From assembly GCA_947503575.1 (NCBI GenBank), contig CANNDZ010000001.1, forward strand, positions 372,001 through 436,000: a DNA stretch of 64,000 bases, read 5' to 3'. This DNA comes from an uncultured Kordiimonas sp. (GTDB lineage Bacteria; Pseudomonadota; Alphaproteobacteria; Sphingomonadales; Kordiimonadaceae). The notes beneath the pieces are model-generated. The model had not been told where the DNA came from and searched no databases. It saw only the letters and a list, made by a program, of their open reading frames with translations. This document shows positions 17,015 through 28,300 of this stretch, piece by piece. The first letter of the stretch is position 1. The number at the start of each line of letters is the position of its first letter. The position numbers and the translations under genes were made by a program.

Positions 17015-19447
17015 ATGTTCAGCAATTATGTAAAAACCGCCTTTCGAAACCTTGTTCGCAACAAGCTTTTTTCCTTTATTAATATTGTCGGGTTGGCGAT
17101 TGGTTTGGCAGCTTGCGCGCTCATTCTCCTCTTTGTGCGCGATGAATACGGCTGGGATGATCACTGGGATCGGGCTGAAGATATCTATCGGCTCGAAACC
17201 ACGCTCAAGTTTCCGGTCGGCTCTGACCGTCTAAGTCCTTATGCCCCGGACCCGATGAAAGACATTTTGCTTGACGCAGTGCCAGAGGTAGAGGCGATCA
17301 CCCGCTATATGGACGGCGGCATGTCGGTCCTAAAAGACGGTGCAGTGATGCTGCAAGAGGGCATGCTTGTTGATCAGAACTTCTTTGATTTTTTCAACCT
17401 GGACTTTGTGCAGGGAGACGCCAAAACCGCGCTCGGCAATATGAACAACGTGGTGCTAAGCCAGCGTGTGGCCACTTCTTTCTTTGGCGAAGAGCCAGCG
17501 TTTGGTCAGACCATTTCAATTCGTATTGGCGGGCAATTCAGAGACTTCCGTGTTGCTGGTATTATTCCAAACCCTGTTGCAGATACAGAAATTCATCATG
17601 ATTTCATCATCCCTTTTAACCGTGAGTATTTTGTAGGTTCTCGGTGGTTCACCGAAGACTGGCGGTTTTTGTATCGCAATGTATTTCTTAAGTTTGTCCC
17701 CGGCACCAACATAGAAGGCATGCGTGCTTTGCTGCCCGGCCTTGTCGAGCAACACCGGCCTAAACGCGATGAAGATATCGGGCAGGAAACCGCTCGCACG
17801 GTTGAACTGCATCTGCTGTCCCTAGCCGACGCTCACCTATACTCCCATGCAGCCACCAGTGACCCTGATGTTTTGAAAGGCTTCATTGGCCTTGCGGCTC
17901 TGATACTTTTGATTGCGGTTGCGAATTTTCTAAACCTGTCGATGGCGCGCACGTCAAGTCGTGCACGTGAGGTTGCGATGCGCAAAGTGGTTGGTGCCAG
18001 CCGAAAACAGATTGTTCAGCAATTTCTAGGTGAAGCCACAGCGCTCGCGCTGATTGCTATGGCTGTGGGTTTTGTCATGGTCGAGGTGTCGCTGCCCTAT
18101 TATAACGAGTTTTTGTCAGCAGTGGTTGAGTTGGACTTTTTTGCAGGCCCGGGTATCGCTATTGGCGGGCTGATGCTGGTGATTGCTGTTGGACTTGTAG
18201 CGGGTAGTTTTCAGGCGACTTACTTCGCGCTGTTGCGACCCCGGGATGTGCTCTATAGCAACATGTCTTCCGACCATTCCACTGGGCGCTTAAGAGGCAC
18301 GCTTGTTGTTGCGCAATTTACCATCTCGATCGCCCTGATGGTTGGCGCTTTCTTCGTCAACAAGCAAACCGATTATGCGCGAACTCTTGACCTTGGGTTT
18401 AATCCGGAAAACCTGGTGGTGGTTTCCGGCACCAATAGCAACCAGTCAGACACATTTAAAAAACGCTTGCTGGAAAGCCCTTATATTGTCTCTGTGGGTC
18501 GATCATCTGATGTTCCAACTCGTGGTAGCGAGGACCGATTGACAATGCGTCCAGTCGCCAGTGAAGAGTTGGTGACCCTGGATGGGCTGCCAACGGATCC
18601 TGACTTTTTTACTGTTTTTGAAATCCCGTTGATTGCTGGGCGTTATCTTTCTGATACCGAGGCAGATTATCTCCGTCGTAATGCAGGTGAAGGAGAATAC
18701 CGGGAGCGCACAAACATTGTCGTCAACAAGTCAGGTGCTGAACTCCTAGGATTTGCAGACCCTGCAGCCGCGGTGGGCCAAACTGTGCCAACCAACCTGA
18801 CGCCAACCCAGTATCTGGAAGCCACCATTATTGGTGTTGTCGATGATTTCCATTTCGACAGCGCGCGTGACGTCATTCGCCCGGGAATTTATTATCTGGA
18901 CGAACGGCGTTTGTCGGAAATGACGGTGCGGCTGGATCGCTATAATCGGGATGCCGCGATTGCTGAGCTTGAACAGGTCTGGCGGGATATGTTCCCTGAT
19001 CAGGTTTTATCCTATCAATATATGAGCAGCCTCGTCGAACAACAATATCAAACCGAAGACCAGCTTAGTAGCGCGCTGATGGCTTTCACACTGTTGGCGA
19101 TCATTATCTCTTGTCTCGGCCTCTATGGCTTGGCCTCCTTTGCGGTGGATCGACGCACCAAAGAAATTGGCATTCGTCGCGTGCTGGGCGCTAGCTTCAC
19201 CGATGTAACCTTTATGCTTATCTGGCAGTTTTCAAAGCCGATCATCATCGCTCTTTTTGTTGCCTTACCAGTCGCACTTTACCTTGTGCGCGATTGGCTC
19301 AACGGCTTTGCTTATCGCATAGAACTTGATGCTGTGCCTTTTGCCGGGGTGGCGCTAATCGCAATCATCATTGGGTGGGCAACTGTCGCAGGCCACGCTT
19401 TTAAAGTGGCGAGGGCCAACCCGGTGAAGGCGTTGAGGTACGAATAA
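17015..19447 (+). CDS. Large MacB/FtsX-type ABC permease (second of three)
   Basis: An 810-residue paralogue of the preceding gene. The frame opens with a GTG at 17006, but the ATG at 17015 gives the family start MFSNYVKTAFRNLVRNKLFS, so I prefer it. It has the same double layout: helix near 20-40, PCD domain, FtsX block with REVAMRKVVGASRKQ, then a second helix and PCD domain and a final block with KEIGIRRVLGASFTD. It ends VKALRYE, like its neighbours (VEALRYE, ISALRYE), a shared C-terminus that shows recent common descent. Confidence 0.9.
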   Translation: MFSNYVKTAFRNLVRNKLFSFINIVGLAIGLAACALILLFVRDEYGWDDHWDRAEDIYRLETTLKFPVGSDRLSPYAPDPMKDILLDAVPEVEAITRYMDGGMSVLKDGAVMLQEGMLVDQNFFDFFNLDFVQGDAKTALGNMNNVVLSQRVATSFFGEEPAFGQTISIRIGGQFRDFRVAGIIPNPVADTEIHHDFIIPFNREYFVGSRWFTEDWRFLYRNVFLKFVPGTNIEGMRALLPGLVEQHRPKRDEDIGQETARTVELHLLSLADAHLYSHAATSDPDVLKGFIGLAALILLIAVANFLNLSMARTSSRAREVAMRKVVGASRKQIVQQFLGEATALALIAMAVGFVMVEVSLPYYNEFLSAVVELDFFAGPGIAIGGLMLVIAVGLVAGSFQATYFALLRPRDVLYSNMSSDHSTGRLRGTLVVAQFTISIALMVGAFFVNKQTDYARTLDLGFNPENLVVVSGTNSNQSDTFKKRLLESPYIVSVGRSSDVPTRGSEDRLTMRPVASEELVTLDGLPTDPDFFTVFEIPLIAGRYLSDTEADYLRRNAGEGEYRERTNIVVNKSGAELLGFADPAAAVGQTVPTNLTPTQYLEATIIGVVDDFHFDSARDVIRPGIYYLDERRLSEMTVRLDRYNRDAAIAELEQVWRDMFPDQVLSYQYMSSLVEQQYQTEDQLSSALMAFTLLAIIISCLGLYGLASFAVDRRTKEIGIRRVLGASFTDVTFMLIWQFSKPIIIALFVALPVALYLVRDWLNGFAYRIELDAVPFAGVALIAIIIGWATVAGHAFKVARANPVKALRYE

Positions 19448-19495
19448 ATAACGAACCTGACCAAAAAGATCAGGGCGCACAAAGAGGATAAAGAC

Positions 19496-22015
19496 ATGTT
19501 TAAAAATTACCTGCGGACCGCATGGGGCCATATTTTCAAAAACCGGCTTTTTACCGCCATCAACGTCTTTGGTTTGGCGATTGGTCTAATGAGCTGTATT
19601 TTGATCATGTTGTTTGTGCGGGATGAATTGTCTTATGACACGTTCATTCCTGGTGCAGACCGGGTTGTCAGACTGCATTCTGCCTTCTATCAACCGGACC
19701 GCCCACCGTTTTTAACAGTGCGGTCAGCGGGTCGCATGAAAGACGCGATTGTTAGTTACGCAAGCGGTGAAGTGGAAGCAGGTGTCCGTCTTTTTGTGAA
19801 CACTACGACAGTTATTCGCGACGGCGAAGCGTTTAACGAAAACATCATTTTTGCGGATGCATCGTTTTTTGATGTGCTGGCGCTGCCTTTTGCTCATGGG
19901 TCAGTTGAAACGTCTTTTCGTAACTACGGCGACCTTCTGATCACGGAAGAAACAGCCTTCAAACATTTTGGTCGAACAGATGTGGTCGGTCAGTCAATTA
20001 CGACCTGTTGCCTTGGCCCTGATCCCACCTCTTTTAAAATAACGGGTGTTCTTCAGGACTTGCCACAAGCATCGCATATGCAGCTGGATATGCTCGTAGT
20101 CATGGATCCTGCATGGTTTGCTCCTTTCCCCAACATTCTGGACACATGGAACAGCGTTAACGTTTATACGTATTTCAAGTTGAAAGAAGGCGCGACGGCG
20201 AGCGACCTGAAAGAACGTATCTACACCTGGCTGGATACAGAAAGCATTTTCACTGAAAACGAACAGCTTGCGTCTGTGGGTATGAAACCGACAGAAATTA
20301 TCAAACCCAATGTGATGCCGCTTGCTGACATTCACCTGAAGGCGCGAGATGAAGCCGGTACAATGGGCGATATCGGCCCGATGGGCGACTATAATACAGT
20401 TGTGACCTTCATCATTGTCGCAGCTCTTATTCTGATCATTGCGTCTATAAATTTTATGAACTTATCAACCGCAAAAGCATCCAACCGTGCTCGTGAGGTT
20501 GCTTTGCGCAAAGTGATGGGTGCAACGCGCAAGCAGGTTGCCTGGCAATTTCTGGGGGAAGCGATCGCGATCGCCTTTGTGGCGCTGATGTTTGCTTTGG
20601 TGGGTGTTGAACTGTTCCTGCCGGTTTACAATGAAGCCATCGGCAAAGAGCTGGTTCTGGATCTGTTTGGTGATCTGCCTATTTTGCTCTTTTTGATGAT
20701 TGGTGCTGTTGCAACTGGTGTGATCTCAGGAAGTTATCCTGCGCTATATCTGTCTCGGTTTTTACCTGCCCGGGTTTTGAAAGCCAACAGGTCGTCGGAT
20801 GGCGCAGGCCAGGTCGGCTTCCGATCTGCACTGGTGGTGTTCCAGTTTGCTATTTCCATCGGGCTGGTTATCTGCACAGCCGTTGTGTATGGCCAAACCG
20901 TTTATGCAAAGTCACTGGACCTTGGGTACAGCCACTCGGGTAAAATCGCATTAACCAGCCTTGAAAGTGCGCAAACACCTGAGAAAGCCGAAACCATTCG
21001 TCAGGCGCTCGAACAATTGCCTGGTGTGGAAAATGTTGTTGTGTCTTCAGAAGTGCCAAGCCAGGACAACGAAAACAACACCGGGTTTTCCCTGATTGGC
21101 GCAGAAGACACCATGGCCACCAATCAGCAAGTGGTTTTGAATTATCATACGCTTGGTTTTGGTTTCCTGGAGGCGTACGGCATTGAGCCTTTGGCTGGCC
21201 GAACTTTTGATAAAAGTTATGGCACAGATGTCATACAGGATATACCGGACGAAGAAGACCGCATCGGAACCGCCAGCGTTATTCTAAACCAATCAGCAGT
21301 TCGGTCTTTTGGGTTTTCCAGCCCAGAGGATGCCATTGGCAAAATGCTAAGGGCCAATGTGTTTCGTTCCGGACAGCACGACCTGACAATTGTCGGAGTT
21401 GTTCCAGACGTCTATTTCAGGTCAGTGAAGTTCGGGGTTCGGGCCACTGCATATTGGGTGCGCCCCAGAAGTTTTGATGTGGCCACGATCACCTACAACA
21501 CGAATGACATTCCCGGTTTGATTGAAGGCATGGAAGCGGTCTGGCGTGAGCAAATGCCCTTGTCCCCTATTGCGTATGAATTTGTATCTGAAATGCTTGC
21601 TGCGCAATATGAACAGGAAAACCGTCAGGCTGAGTTGTTTGCGGCCTTTTCTGCGCTGGCGATTGTGGTTGCATGTTTGGGTCTATTTGGCCTGGCGTCA
21701 TTCACCGCCGAGCAACGCACAAAAGAAATTGGCATACGCAAGGTGCTTGGCGCCACGATACGGGACATCGTGCAGTTGCTGGTCTGGCAGTTCTCCAGGC
21801 CTGTCCTGATCGCCAATCTTATCGCCTGGCCGACAGCCTGGTATTTCATGTCAGACTGGCTGGACGGGTTTAGCTACAGCCTGGGGGACAGCTATATTTT
21901 TGCGGCAGCGGCCATCGCGGGTTCGTTTGCCTTGCTGATTGCCTGGGTCACGGTGGCTGGTCGCGCCTACAGGGTTGCCCAAACCAACCCCATTTCTGCC
22001 CTGCGGTACGAATGA
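19496..22015 (+). CDS. Large MacB/FtsX-type ABC permease (third of three)
   Basis: An 839-residue paralogue, start MFKNYLRTAWGHIFKNRLFT, with an AGAGGA Shine-Dalgarno. The two FtsX loops are REVALRKVMGATRKQ and KEIGIRKVLGATIRD. A Cys-Cys pair in the first periplasmic domain (TTCCLGPD) is not in the other two copies. The gene ends four bases before the stop of a convergent acyl-CoA synthetase gene, closing the operon. Whether the three permeases form one complex or alternative dimers around the shared ATPase is unknown. Confidence 0.9.
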   Translation: MFKNYLRTAWGHIFKNRLFTAINVFGLAIGLMSCILIMLFVRDELSYDTFIPGADRVVRLHSAFYQPDRPPFLTVRSAGRMKDAIVSYASGEVEAGVRLFVNTTTVIRDGEAFNENIIFADASFFDVLALPFAHGSVETSFRNYGDLLITEETAFKHFGRTDVVGQSITTCCLGPDPTSFKITGVLQDLPQASHMQLDMLVVMDPAWFAPFPNILDTWNSVNVYTYFKLKEGATASDLKERIYTWLDTESIFTENEQLASVGMKPTEIIKPNVMPLADIHLKARDEAGTMGDIGPMGDYNTVVTFIIVAALILIIASINFMNLSTAKASNRAREVALRKVMGATRKQVAWQFLGEAIAIAFVALMFALVGVELFLPVYNEAIGKELVLDLFGDLPILLFLMIGAVATGVISGSYPALYLSRFLPARVLKANRSSDGAGQVGFRSALVVFQFAISIGLVICTAVVYGQTVYAKSLDLGYSHSGKIALTSLESAQTPEKAETIRQALEQLPGVENVVVSSEVPSQDNENNTGFSLIGAEDTMATNQQVVLNYHTLGFGFLEAYGIEPLAGRTFDKSYGTDVIQDIPDEEDRIGTASVILNQSAVRSFGFSSPEDAIGKMLRANVFRSGQHDLTIVGVVPDVYFRSVKFGVRATAYWVRPRSFDVATITYNTNDIPGLIEGMEAVWREQMPLSPIAYEFVSEMLAAQYEQENRQAELFAAFSALAIVVACLGLFGLASFTAEQRTKEIGIRKVLGATIRDIVQLLVWQFSRPVLIANLIAWPTAWYFMSDWLDGFSYSLGDSYIFAAAAIAGSFALLIAWVTVAGRAYRVAQTNPISALRYE

Positions 22016-22019
22016 AGGT

Positions 22020-23807
22020 TTAGTACATTCCTTCCAAAGTGTCCTTGTACACTTCCTTAACTACATGGCGCCGAAGCTTCAGGCTCGGCGTCATTTGTGC
22101 ATTTTCTATGGTGAAGGCTTCTTTGGCGAGAGAGAATTTCCGTATCTTTTCGATATTGGACAGGCGCTTATTTATGCGGTCCACGGCAGCGCCAATTGCT
22201 TTGTGCAGGTCTTTGTCGTCAAATAGCTTTTCGAGCCGTGCTGCGGTTTTGCCGTGTTGTTTGGCCCAGCCAACCAGCCAGTCTGCATCTGGCACCAACA
22301 GGGCCACCATGTGGGGCCTTTGATCACCGTATATCATTGCCTGAGCAATTTCGTCTTCAAGCGCCAGCAATCCCTCAACCCGTTGCGGCGAGACATTGTC
22401 ACCCTTGTCGTTAACGATAATGTCTTTCTTGCGGTCTGTTAGTTCCAGATACCCTTCATCATCGATCTGGCCAATATCGCCGGTATGAAGCCAGCCGTCC
22501 TTGATGGTTTCTGCCGTGGCTTTTTCGTTGCGCCAGTACCCCTTCATTACCAGTTCGCCCTTGAGCAAAATTTCGCCGTCTTCGGCTACTTTTGCGTCTA
22601 TGTTTTTAAATATTTTGCCAACGGTATGCATTTTTGTTGCCCAGGGCGGGTTTGCTGACACAACGGGTCCGGCTTCTGTTTGGCCGTAGCCTTGCAACAG
22701 TGGCAAACCAAGAGCGGCGAAAAAATACCCTACATCTGGGGATAAGGGGGCGCCACCTGACACCAGTGCCTTCAGACGGCCACCAAATTGTTTTTGAACT
22801 TTGCGCCGGACAGTAAGTGACAAGAACCAGTCCTGAATTTTTTCCGGCAGCGAGAGGCGTTCCTTGTGTTGCAATTGCTTAACACCGAGCGCAATTGCCT
22901 TGTCGAACATTTTGGCCTTCATGCCGCCTTCTGCTTTGACGCCGCGGGTAATGCGGGTGCGTAACATCTCGAACAGTCTTGGCACCACCACCATTACCGT
23001 TGGTCGGGCCTCGGCCATATTGGCGGCCAGTTTTTCAATGCTTTCGGCGTACCAGATTTCTGCACCAATGGTGAGCGGCCAGCACAGGCCTGCTGTATGT
23101 TCATAAGCATGGCTAAGCGGCAGGAACGACAGGAAGGCATTGCCGTCCAGCCCCAACCGTTCAATTATTTCGGATGCACCTTCAGCATTATGAAGCAGGG
23201 ATCCGTGATGCAGCATCACCCCTTTGGGCGCGCCGCCTGTGCCGCTGGTATAAATGATACAGGCAATATCATCGCGTGTGACATCCTTGCAGCCATCGCG
23301 AAAGCCCAGGATATCAGCAGATTGTTCGTTGATAATGGCATCCCATTCATGAAGTGTGACATTCAATTGCTGTTCGATGGATAACGGCTCCATAACAATC
23401 GTATGCAGTAAATCGTCGCACTCATGAGCGGCGCGCAGAAAGTTCCGCGCCAGATTTTTGGTGGAGACAATGGCGGCTTTCGCCCCGCTATTGTCAATAA
23501 TATGCAAGTGGTCGCTGACGGTGTTGGTTGTGTAGGTGGGCACTGATATCGCGCCAATAGCCATGATGGCAAAGTCAGCGATCATCCATTCTGGCCGGTT
23601 TTCACTAACAATGACAACCCGGTCGCCTTTTTCAATGCCGATGGCGCGCAAAGCCGCCCCGAGGCGCGTGACCTTCTCTGCGACTTCGGTCCAGGATTGA
23701 GACTGCCACCCGTTTTGTTGTTTGGCAAAAAGCAGAGGTTTGTCTTTTAAAGACAAGGCTTGCTCGAAAAACATGTGGGTCAGACTGTTCCAATGCTGAA
23801 TGGCCAT
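22020..23807 (-). CDS. Long-chain acyl-CoA synthetase (AMP-forming, FadD15/FAA-like)
   Basis: A 595-residue adenylating enzyme that would activate fatty acids to acyl-CoA. The AMP-binding P-loop is IIYTSGTGGAPKGVML, motif A4 is GYGQTEAGPVV, and the hinge is GWLHTGDIGQIDDEGYLELTDRKKD. The C-terminal LKLRRHVV segment resembles the long-chain FAA-type family. A GTG at 23813 is in frame, but the ATG at 23807 is better spaced from GGGAGAG. It is convergent with the efflux operon and has no obvious partner gene. Confidence 0.9.
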   Translation of the reverse strand: MAIQHWNSLTHMFFEQALSLKDKPLLFAKQQNGWQSQSWTEVAEKVTRLGAALRAIGIEKGDRVVIVSENRPEWMIADFAIMAIGAISVPTYTTNTVSDHLHIIDNSGAKAAIVSTKNLARNFLRAAHECDDLLHTIVMEPLSIEQQLNVTLHEWDAIINEQSADILGFRDGCKDVTRDDIACIIYTSGTGGAPKGVMLHHGSLLHNAEGASEIIERLGLDGNAFLSFLPLSHAYEHTAGLCWPLTIGAEIWYAESIEKLAANMAEARPTVMVVVPRLFEMLRTRITRGVKAEGGMKAKMFDKAIALGVKQLQHKERLSLPEKIQDWFLSLTVRRKVQKQFGGRLKALVSGGAPLSPDVGYFFAALGLPLLQGYGQTEAGPVVSANPPWATKMHTVGKIFKNIDAKVAEDGEILLKGELVMKGYWRNEKATAETIKDGWLHTGDIGQIDDEGYLELTDRKKDIIVNDKGDNVSPQRVEGLLALEDEIAQAMIYGDQRPHMVALLVPDADWLVGWAKQHGKTAARLEKLFDDKDLHKAIGAAVDRINKRLSNIEKIRKFSLAKEAFTIENAQMTPSLKLRRHVVKEVYKDTLEGMY

Positions 23808-24058
23808 GCGCACTCTCTCCCTAGCGTGAGCCTGCTGGCCCAGCCTTACTGTATTGACTTCCCAGACCGAAAATTGCCCTTGGTGCCGACTAAGTCAAGT
23901 CTGGCGCCCTGATTTTGCCATTAACTATTTGTCCACAATAAAGTTGTCTAATCGGATTCGAATGCGCTTGCGGGTGCTGTGGCGTGGTGCCATAGTCTGC
24001 CCGAGAGAGAGCCAGGCCCCTTGTTGGAACACAGGGGTAACCCCTTGTAGTTCATGCA

Positions 24059-25276
24059 ATGAGCAGTGACGACAGACCCATAAAAGGCCAGATGCCAATG
24101 TCCGGCTCGCTCCTGCAGCGAGCGAAAGACGACTTTGTCCTGCACTCCAGTATTGACCGTTCTGTTGCGGACAGAAAAAAACCGGAACGACGCCTGCATT
24201 TACGCGCGTTCGACTATTGGCATGCCTTGCACAGTGATAAACCAATTCCGCTATTTTCAGACCTTACACCTGACGGACTATTGCCGTTTAAGCGTAATTG
24301 CCTGCTGATCGAATTTGCGGGCAAGGAGAGTATCGTGCGGTTTTGCGGTGCTGAATTTGCGCCGCTTCTGGGTGGCTTGCTCCAATCTGGGGACAGGTTG
24401 TCAGCGGCAAAAATTCAAGGGTTTTCGCTCGCTTTACAAGACCGGCTCAGCACGCCTGAAAGCAGAAAAGAAGCGGCAGAGTTTGAGTTTGTGGATGATC
24501 CTCTGGAATGCCGCGGTATTTTGTTGCCGCTCAGCGCCCGTGGTCAGGACGCAGAATTTATGATGATTGTTGTCAACCACAGGCACCGCAGCATCGGCGT
24601 GCAGGAGCGAGGACGGATAACGCTTGAGGAACCAGACCACATCTCTGCCACTGATCAAGCCAGTGAAGATAGCCGCGATTTCGCCGAGCTGACAGCGGCA
24701 TGCCAGAAGGCAGCAGCGTCAGTTGTTCACCCTGGTGCAGGCACCCGCCAAGGCCTGTATGCGGCATTGGCACAGGCCTATCGTTTTCACATTGAAGCAT
24801 CAAAAAACCCGACTGCTTACCGCCGGTATTTGCGCACGCATAAAATGCGGCAGCAGCGGCGCGCGCCTTTCACGCCAGCTTTAAAGCTGACCTTTGGTGC
24901 TGACTATGAAAAAACCCGCCTGACAGAATATGCAGCCGCTCTTTCTTATGCTGCGCGCCAGGAAGTGGGGCCTGACGACCTTGTCGACTTTCTCGTAAAC
25001 GAGCCGGGCGGCATCAAGGGCTGTGTTGCACGGGAGCGGGCCCTTCGGCGCGGTGACCCCTTGAGTCCGCCGGCTGATACAGCAGAAATTATAGAGAAAG
25101 CCAGGCGCTTACCGTCAGTCGATCTGGCGGCGCTTGAAATGACAAGAGAATTCAACCTTGTTCTGGTTCGCACCGACACGGATGGCAACAAAGCTGTCCT
25201 GTCGGTTGTTGACGCAGCCGACCAGCTTGTGGATCGGGCGGTCAAAAAGGCACTCGAAAGAGATCAGGAACAATGA
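24059..25276 (+). CDS. PAS_5-like domain protein of unknown function, upstream of glutamate dehydrogenase
   Basis: A 405-residue soluble protein. Residues 45-175 resemble the PAS_5 domain of alphaproteobacteria (LHLRAFDYWHALHSDKPIPL, then LIEF and VRFCGAEFAPLLGG). The C-terminal half (about 235-400) is helical and charged and I do not recognise it. No enzymatic or DNA-binding motif is seen. It ends 40 bases before the large glutamate dehydrogenase on the same strand, so an operon is likely and a sensory or regulatory role in glutamate catabolism is conceivable. The start lacks a good Shine-Dalgarno; inner ATGs at codons 12 and 14 are possible. Confidence 0.7.
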   Translation: MSSDDRPIKGQMPMSGSLLQRAKDDFVLHSSIDRSVADRKKPERRLHLRAFDYWHALHSDKPIPLFSDLTPDGLLPFKRNCLLIEFAGKESIVRFCGAEFAPLLGGLLQSGDRLSAAKIQGFSLALQDRLSTPESRKEAAEFEFVDDPLECRGILLPLSARGQDAEFMMIVVNHRHRSIGVQERGRITLEEPDHISATDQASEDSRDFAELTAACQKAAASVVHPGAGTRQGLYAALAQAYRFHIEASKNPTAYRRYLRTHKMRQQRRAPFTPALKLTFGADYEKTRLTEYAAALSYAARQEVGPDDLVDFLVNEPGGIKGCVARERALRRGDPLSPPADTAEIIEKARRLPSVDLAALEMTREFNLVLVRTDTDGNKAVLSVVDAADQLVDRAVKKALERDQEQ

Positions 25277-25316
25277 ACCCCGGCGTTATCGCCAAATACG
25301 CAAACAGAGGCATATC

Positions 25317-28300
25317 GTGAGCACACAAAAAATCTGCGATCAATTGAATAAAGACTTCGCTGCCATGGCAAAGAAGGCTGAAAAAGGCGCGGCTGCGGCC
25401 GACCTGACGGCGTTCCTGGGTGAACTGTTCAGTGTGGACGCCCCGGACGATTTGTTGCTGCGCGATTCAAGCGAGCTTTTTGCAGCCGGACACGCCATGT
25501 GGAAGGCTGCGGCAAAGCGGCCCGTTGACGTTGCGACGGTGCAGGTTTTTGGCCCGCGGGGTTCAGAAACAGCGGGACCCAACAAAACCCGGCATACGAT
25601 GATCATGATTATCAACGACGATATGCCGTTTTTGGTGGACTCGGTAGCCGGCTGTCTGTCGTCCGCGCTGCATTATCGTATCCATATGATGCACCACCCG
25701 ATCGTTGATATACCGCGCGACGCCAAGGGCAACCGCAATGGCGGCAAGGGCACTCAGCGTATCCGCGAAAGCCTGATGTATGTAGAGGTAGATGCCCAGT
25801 CCGACAAAGCGGCGCTGGAAGAAATCCAGGCTACATTGGAAAAAACACTGGTCGATGTACGGGACGCCGTTAAAGACTGGAAAGCGATGCTGGCTAAAAT
25901 TGACGAAACGGTTGCATCTCTGACGGTTAATCCGCCACCCATTGAACAAGCAGAAGTTGACGAAACCATCCAGTTTTTACGCTGGCTTGGCGCGGATCAT
26001 TTCACGTTTCTTGGTTTCCGGGAATATCGGTTTGATGGCAATCCTGCACAGTTTGACTTTAGCCATGTTGATGGTTCAGCACTTGGTATCTTGCGGGACC
26101 CGGATCGCTATGTCTTGCGTGACAAGGATGGCTTGACCCCGATGTCGCCGGAAATCCGGCACTTTTTAACGCAGCCACAGCCTGTGATCATCACCAAGGC
26201 CAACGTCCGGTCTACCGTTCACCGCCCGTCTCACCTTGATTATATCGGTGTCAAAATATTTGACTCAGAAGGCAACCCTATCGGTGAACGCCGGTTTGTC
26301 GGCCTGTTCACCTCGCTTTCCTACAGCCAGTTCGCCCATGATGTGCCCCTGATCCGCGGCAAAGTGGCCAATATTCAAAAAAGGGCAAAACACGGCCACC
26401 AATCCTTTGCTGGCAAAGCGCTCAGCCACATTCTGGAAACTTTCCCCCGGGATGAACTGTTTCAGGTTGATGAAGACTGGCTCTACGAAACGGCCAAAGG
26501 TGTGCTGCAATTGACCGAAAGGCCGCGGCCCCGTGCGTTCATCCGGCCCGATCAGTTTGAACGGTTCGTCTCTGCGCTGGTTTATGTGCCGCGCGAAAAT
26601 TACCATTCCGGTCTGCGGTCTGCGATCACCGATATTTTGTGCAAAGCCTATAACGGCGAAATGTCCGTATATTACGCGAAACTGAGCGAAGAACCGCTTG
26701 CGCGCTGGCATTTTATTATTCGTACCAAGCCTGGCAATGTACCGAAGGTAGAAGATGCCGACATCCAGCAGCAAATTGTCGAAGCAACGCAGGGGTGGGA
26801 AGACCGTCTGCAATTGTCTTTGATCAGACATGTCGGCGAGGAAAAAGGCAACCGGTTGCATCACGATTACAAAAACCGGTTCACAACAGCTTACCGGGAA
26901 TTTTTCAACCCTGACCAAGCCTCCTATGATGTTATCAAGCTTGAAGAGGTTGATGGCACAGATGACCTGAGGGTCGATTTCTACAATCATCTGAGTGACG
27001 GCGAAAACCGGTTTCGATTGAAAATCTATCACGGTTCCCGGTTGATCGCTCTGTCCAGTTGTATGCCTATTCTGGAAAACATGGGCTTTCGCGTGCTGTC
27101 CGAGCATTCGTTTAAGATGGGGGCAAATACATCCAGTCATATTCATGATTTTGCCCTGGAATGTGGCGCGGAAAGTTGTTTCAAAGTCCAGGAAATCAAG
27201 CCGCTTGTAGAAGACTTGTTTTCCGGCGTCTGGAACGGCGCGATAGAAAACGATGGCTTCAATAAATTGGTGATCACATCGGCCATGACATGGAGCCAAA
27301 TTCTGGTTCTACGGGCATATGGCAAGTATTTGCGCCAACTGGGCATGGGGTACACACCAGACTATATCGCCGATACCATGGTAGAACACGCGTCGCTCAG
27401 TCGCCGACTTTATGCGCTGTTTGCAACTCAGTTCGACCCTGCTTTCAAAGGAACGCGTGACGAGGAAGCCGCGAAGCAAAAAGCAGGGATTTACCGTGCC
27501 CTCGAGAGTGTCAAAAGCCTGGACCATGACAGGATTTTGCGGGCGTATGTGAATGTAATCTCGTCCACACTGCGGACGAATTATTATCAGTCTGGTGTCG
27601 TTCAGCGCGCTGATGAACGGGCGCTGGCCTTTAAGATCCGGTCCCGCGAAGTGGAAGAGGCCCCTCTGCCGCGCCCATACGCCGAAATATGGGTGTATTC
27701 ACCCCAGGTTGAAGGCGTCCACTTACGCGGCGGCCCTATCGCTCGTGGTGGGCTTCGGTGGTCTGACCGGCGTGAGGATTTCCGGACCGAGGTCTTGGGC
27801 CTTGTAAAGGCACAGCAGGTGAAAAACGCGGTTATTGTCCCCCAGGGGTCGAAAGGTGGTTTTTTCCCCAAACAGCTTCCAGCCGGCGGTGACCGCGATG
27901 CCTTTTTGAAAGAGGGCGTTGCGTCCTATCGGTCCTTCATTACCAGTTTGCTGTCCCTTACAGACAATCTGAAAGGTGGCAAAACAGTACCACCAAAAGA
28001 AACCGTCCGCCGCGATGGCAATGATCCCTATCTTGTGGTTGCTGCTGACAAGGGAACGGCGACCTTCTCGGATATATCCAACAGCATATCCGAGGGCCGG
28101 GGCTTCTGGCTTGGGGATGCTTTTGCCTCTGGTGGTTCTGCTGGTTACGACCACAAAAAAATGGGCATCACGGCCAAAGGGGCCTGGGTCAGTGTCCAGC
28201 GGTTGTTCCGGGAACGCGGCGTAGATGTGCAGAAAGACGAATTTACGGTTATCGGTGTTGGCGACATGTCGGGTGACGTGTTCGGCAACGGTATGCTCTT

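Noticed and set aside
26265-27299. 344-codon minus-strand frame
   Set aside because: Antisense to the glutamate dehydrogenase gene, whose catalytic motifs are unmistakable. No start signal or family motif.
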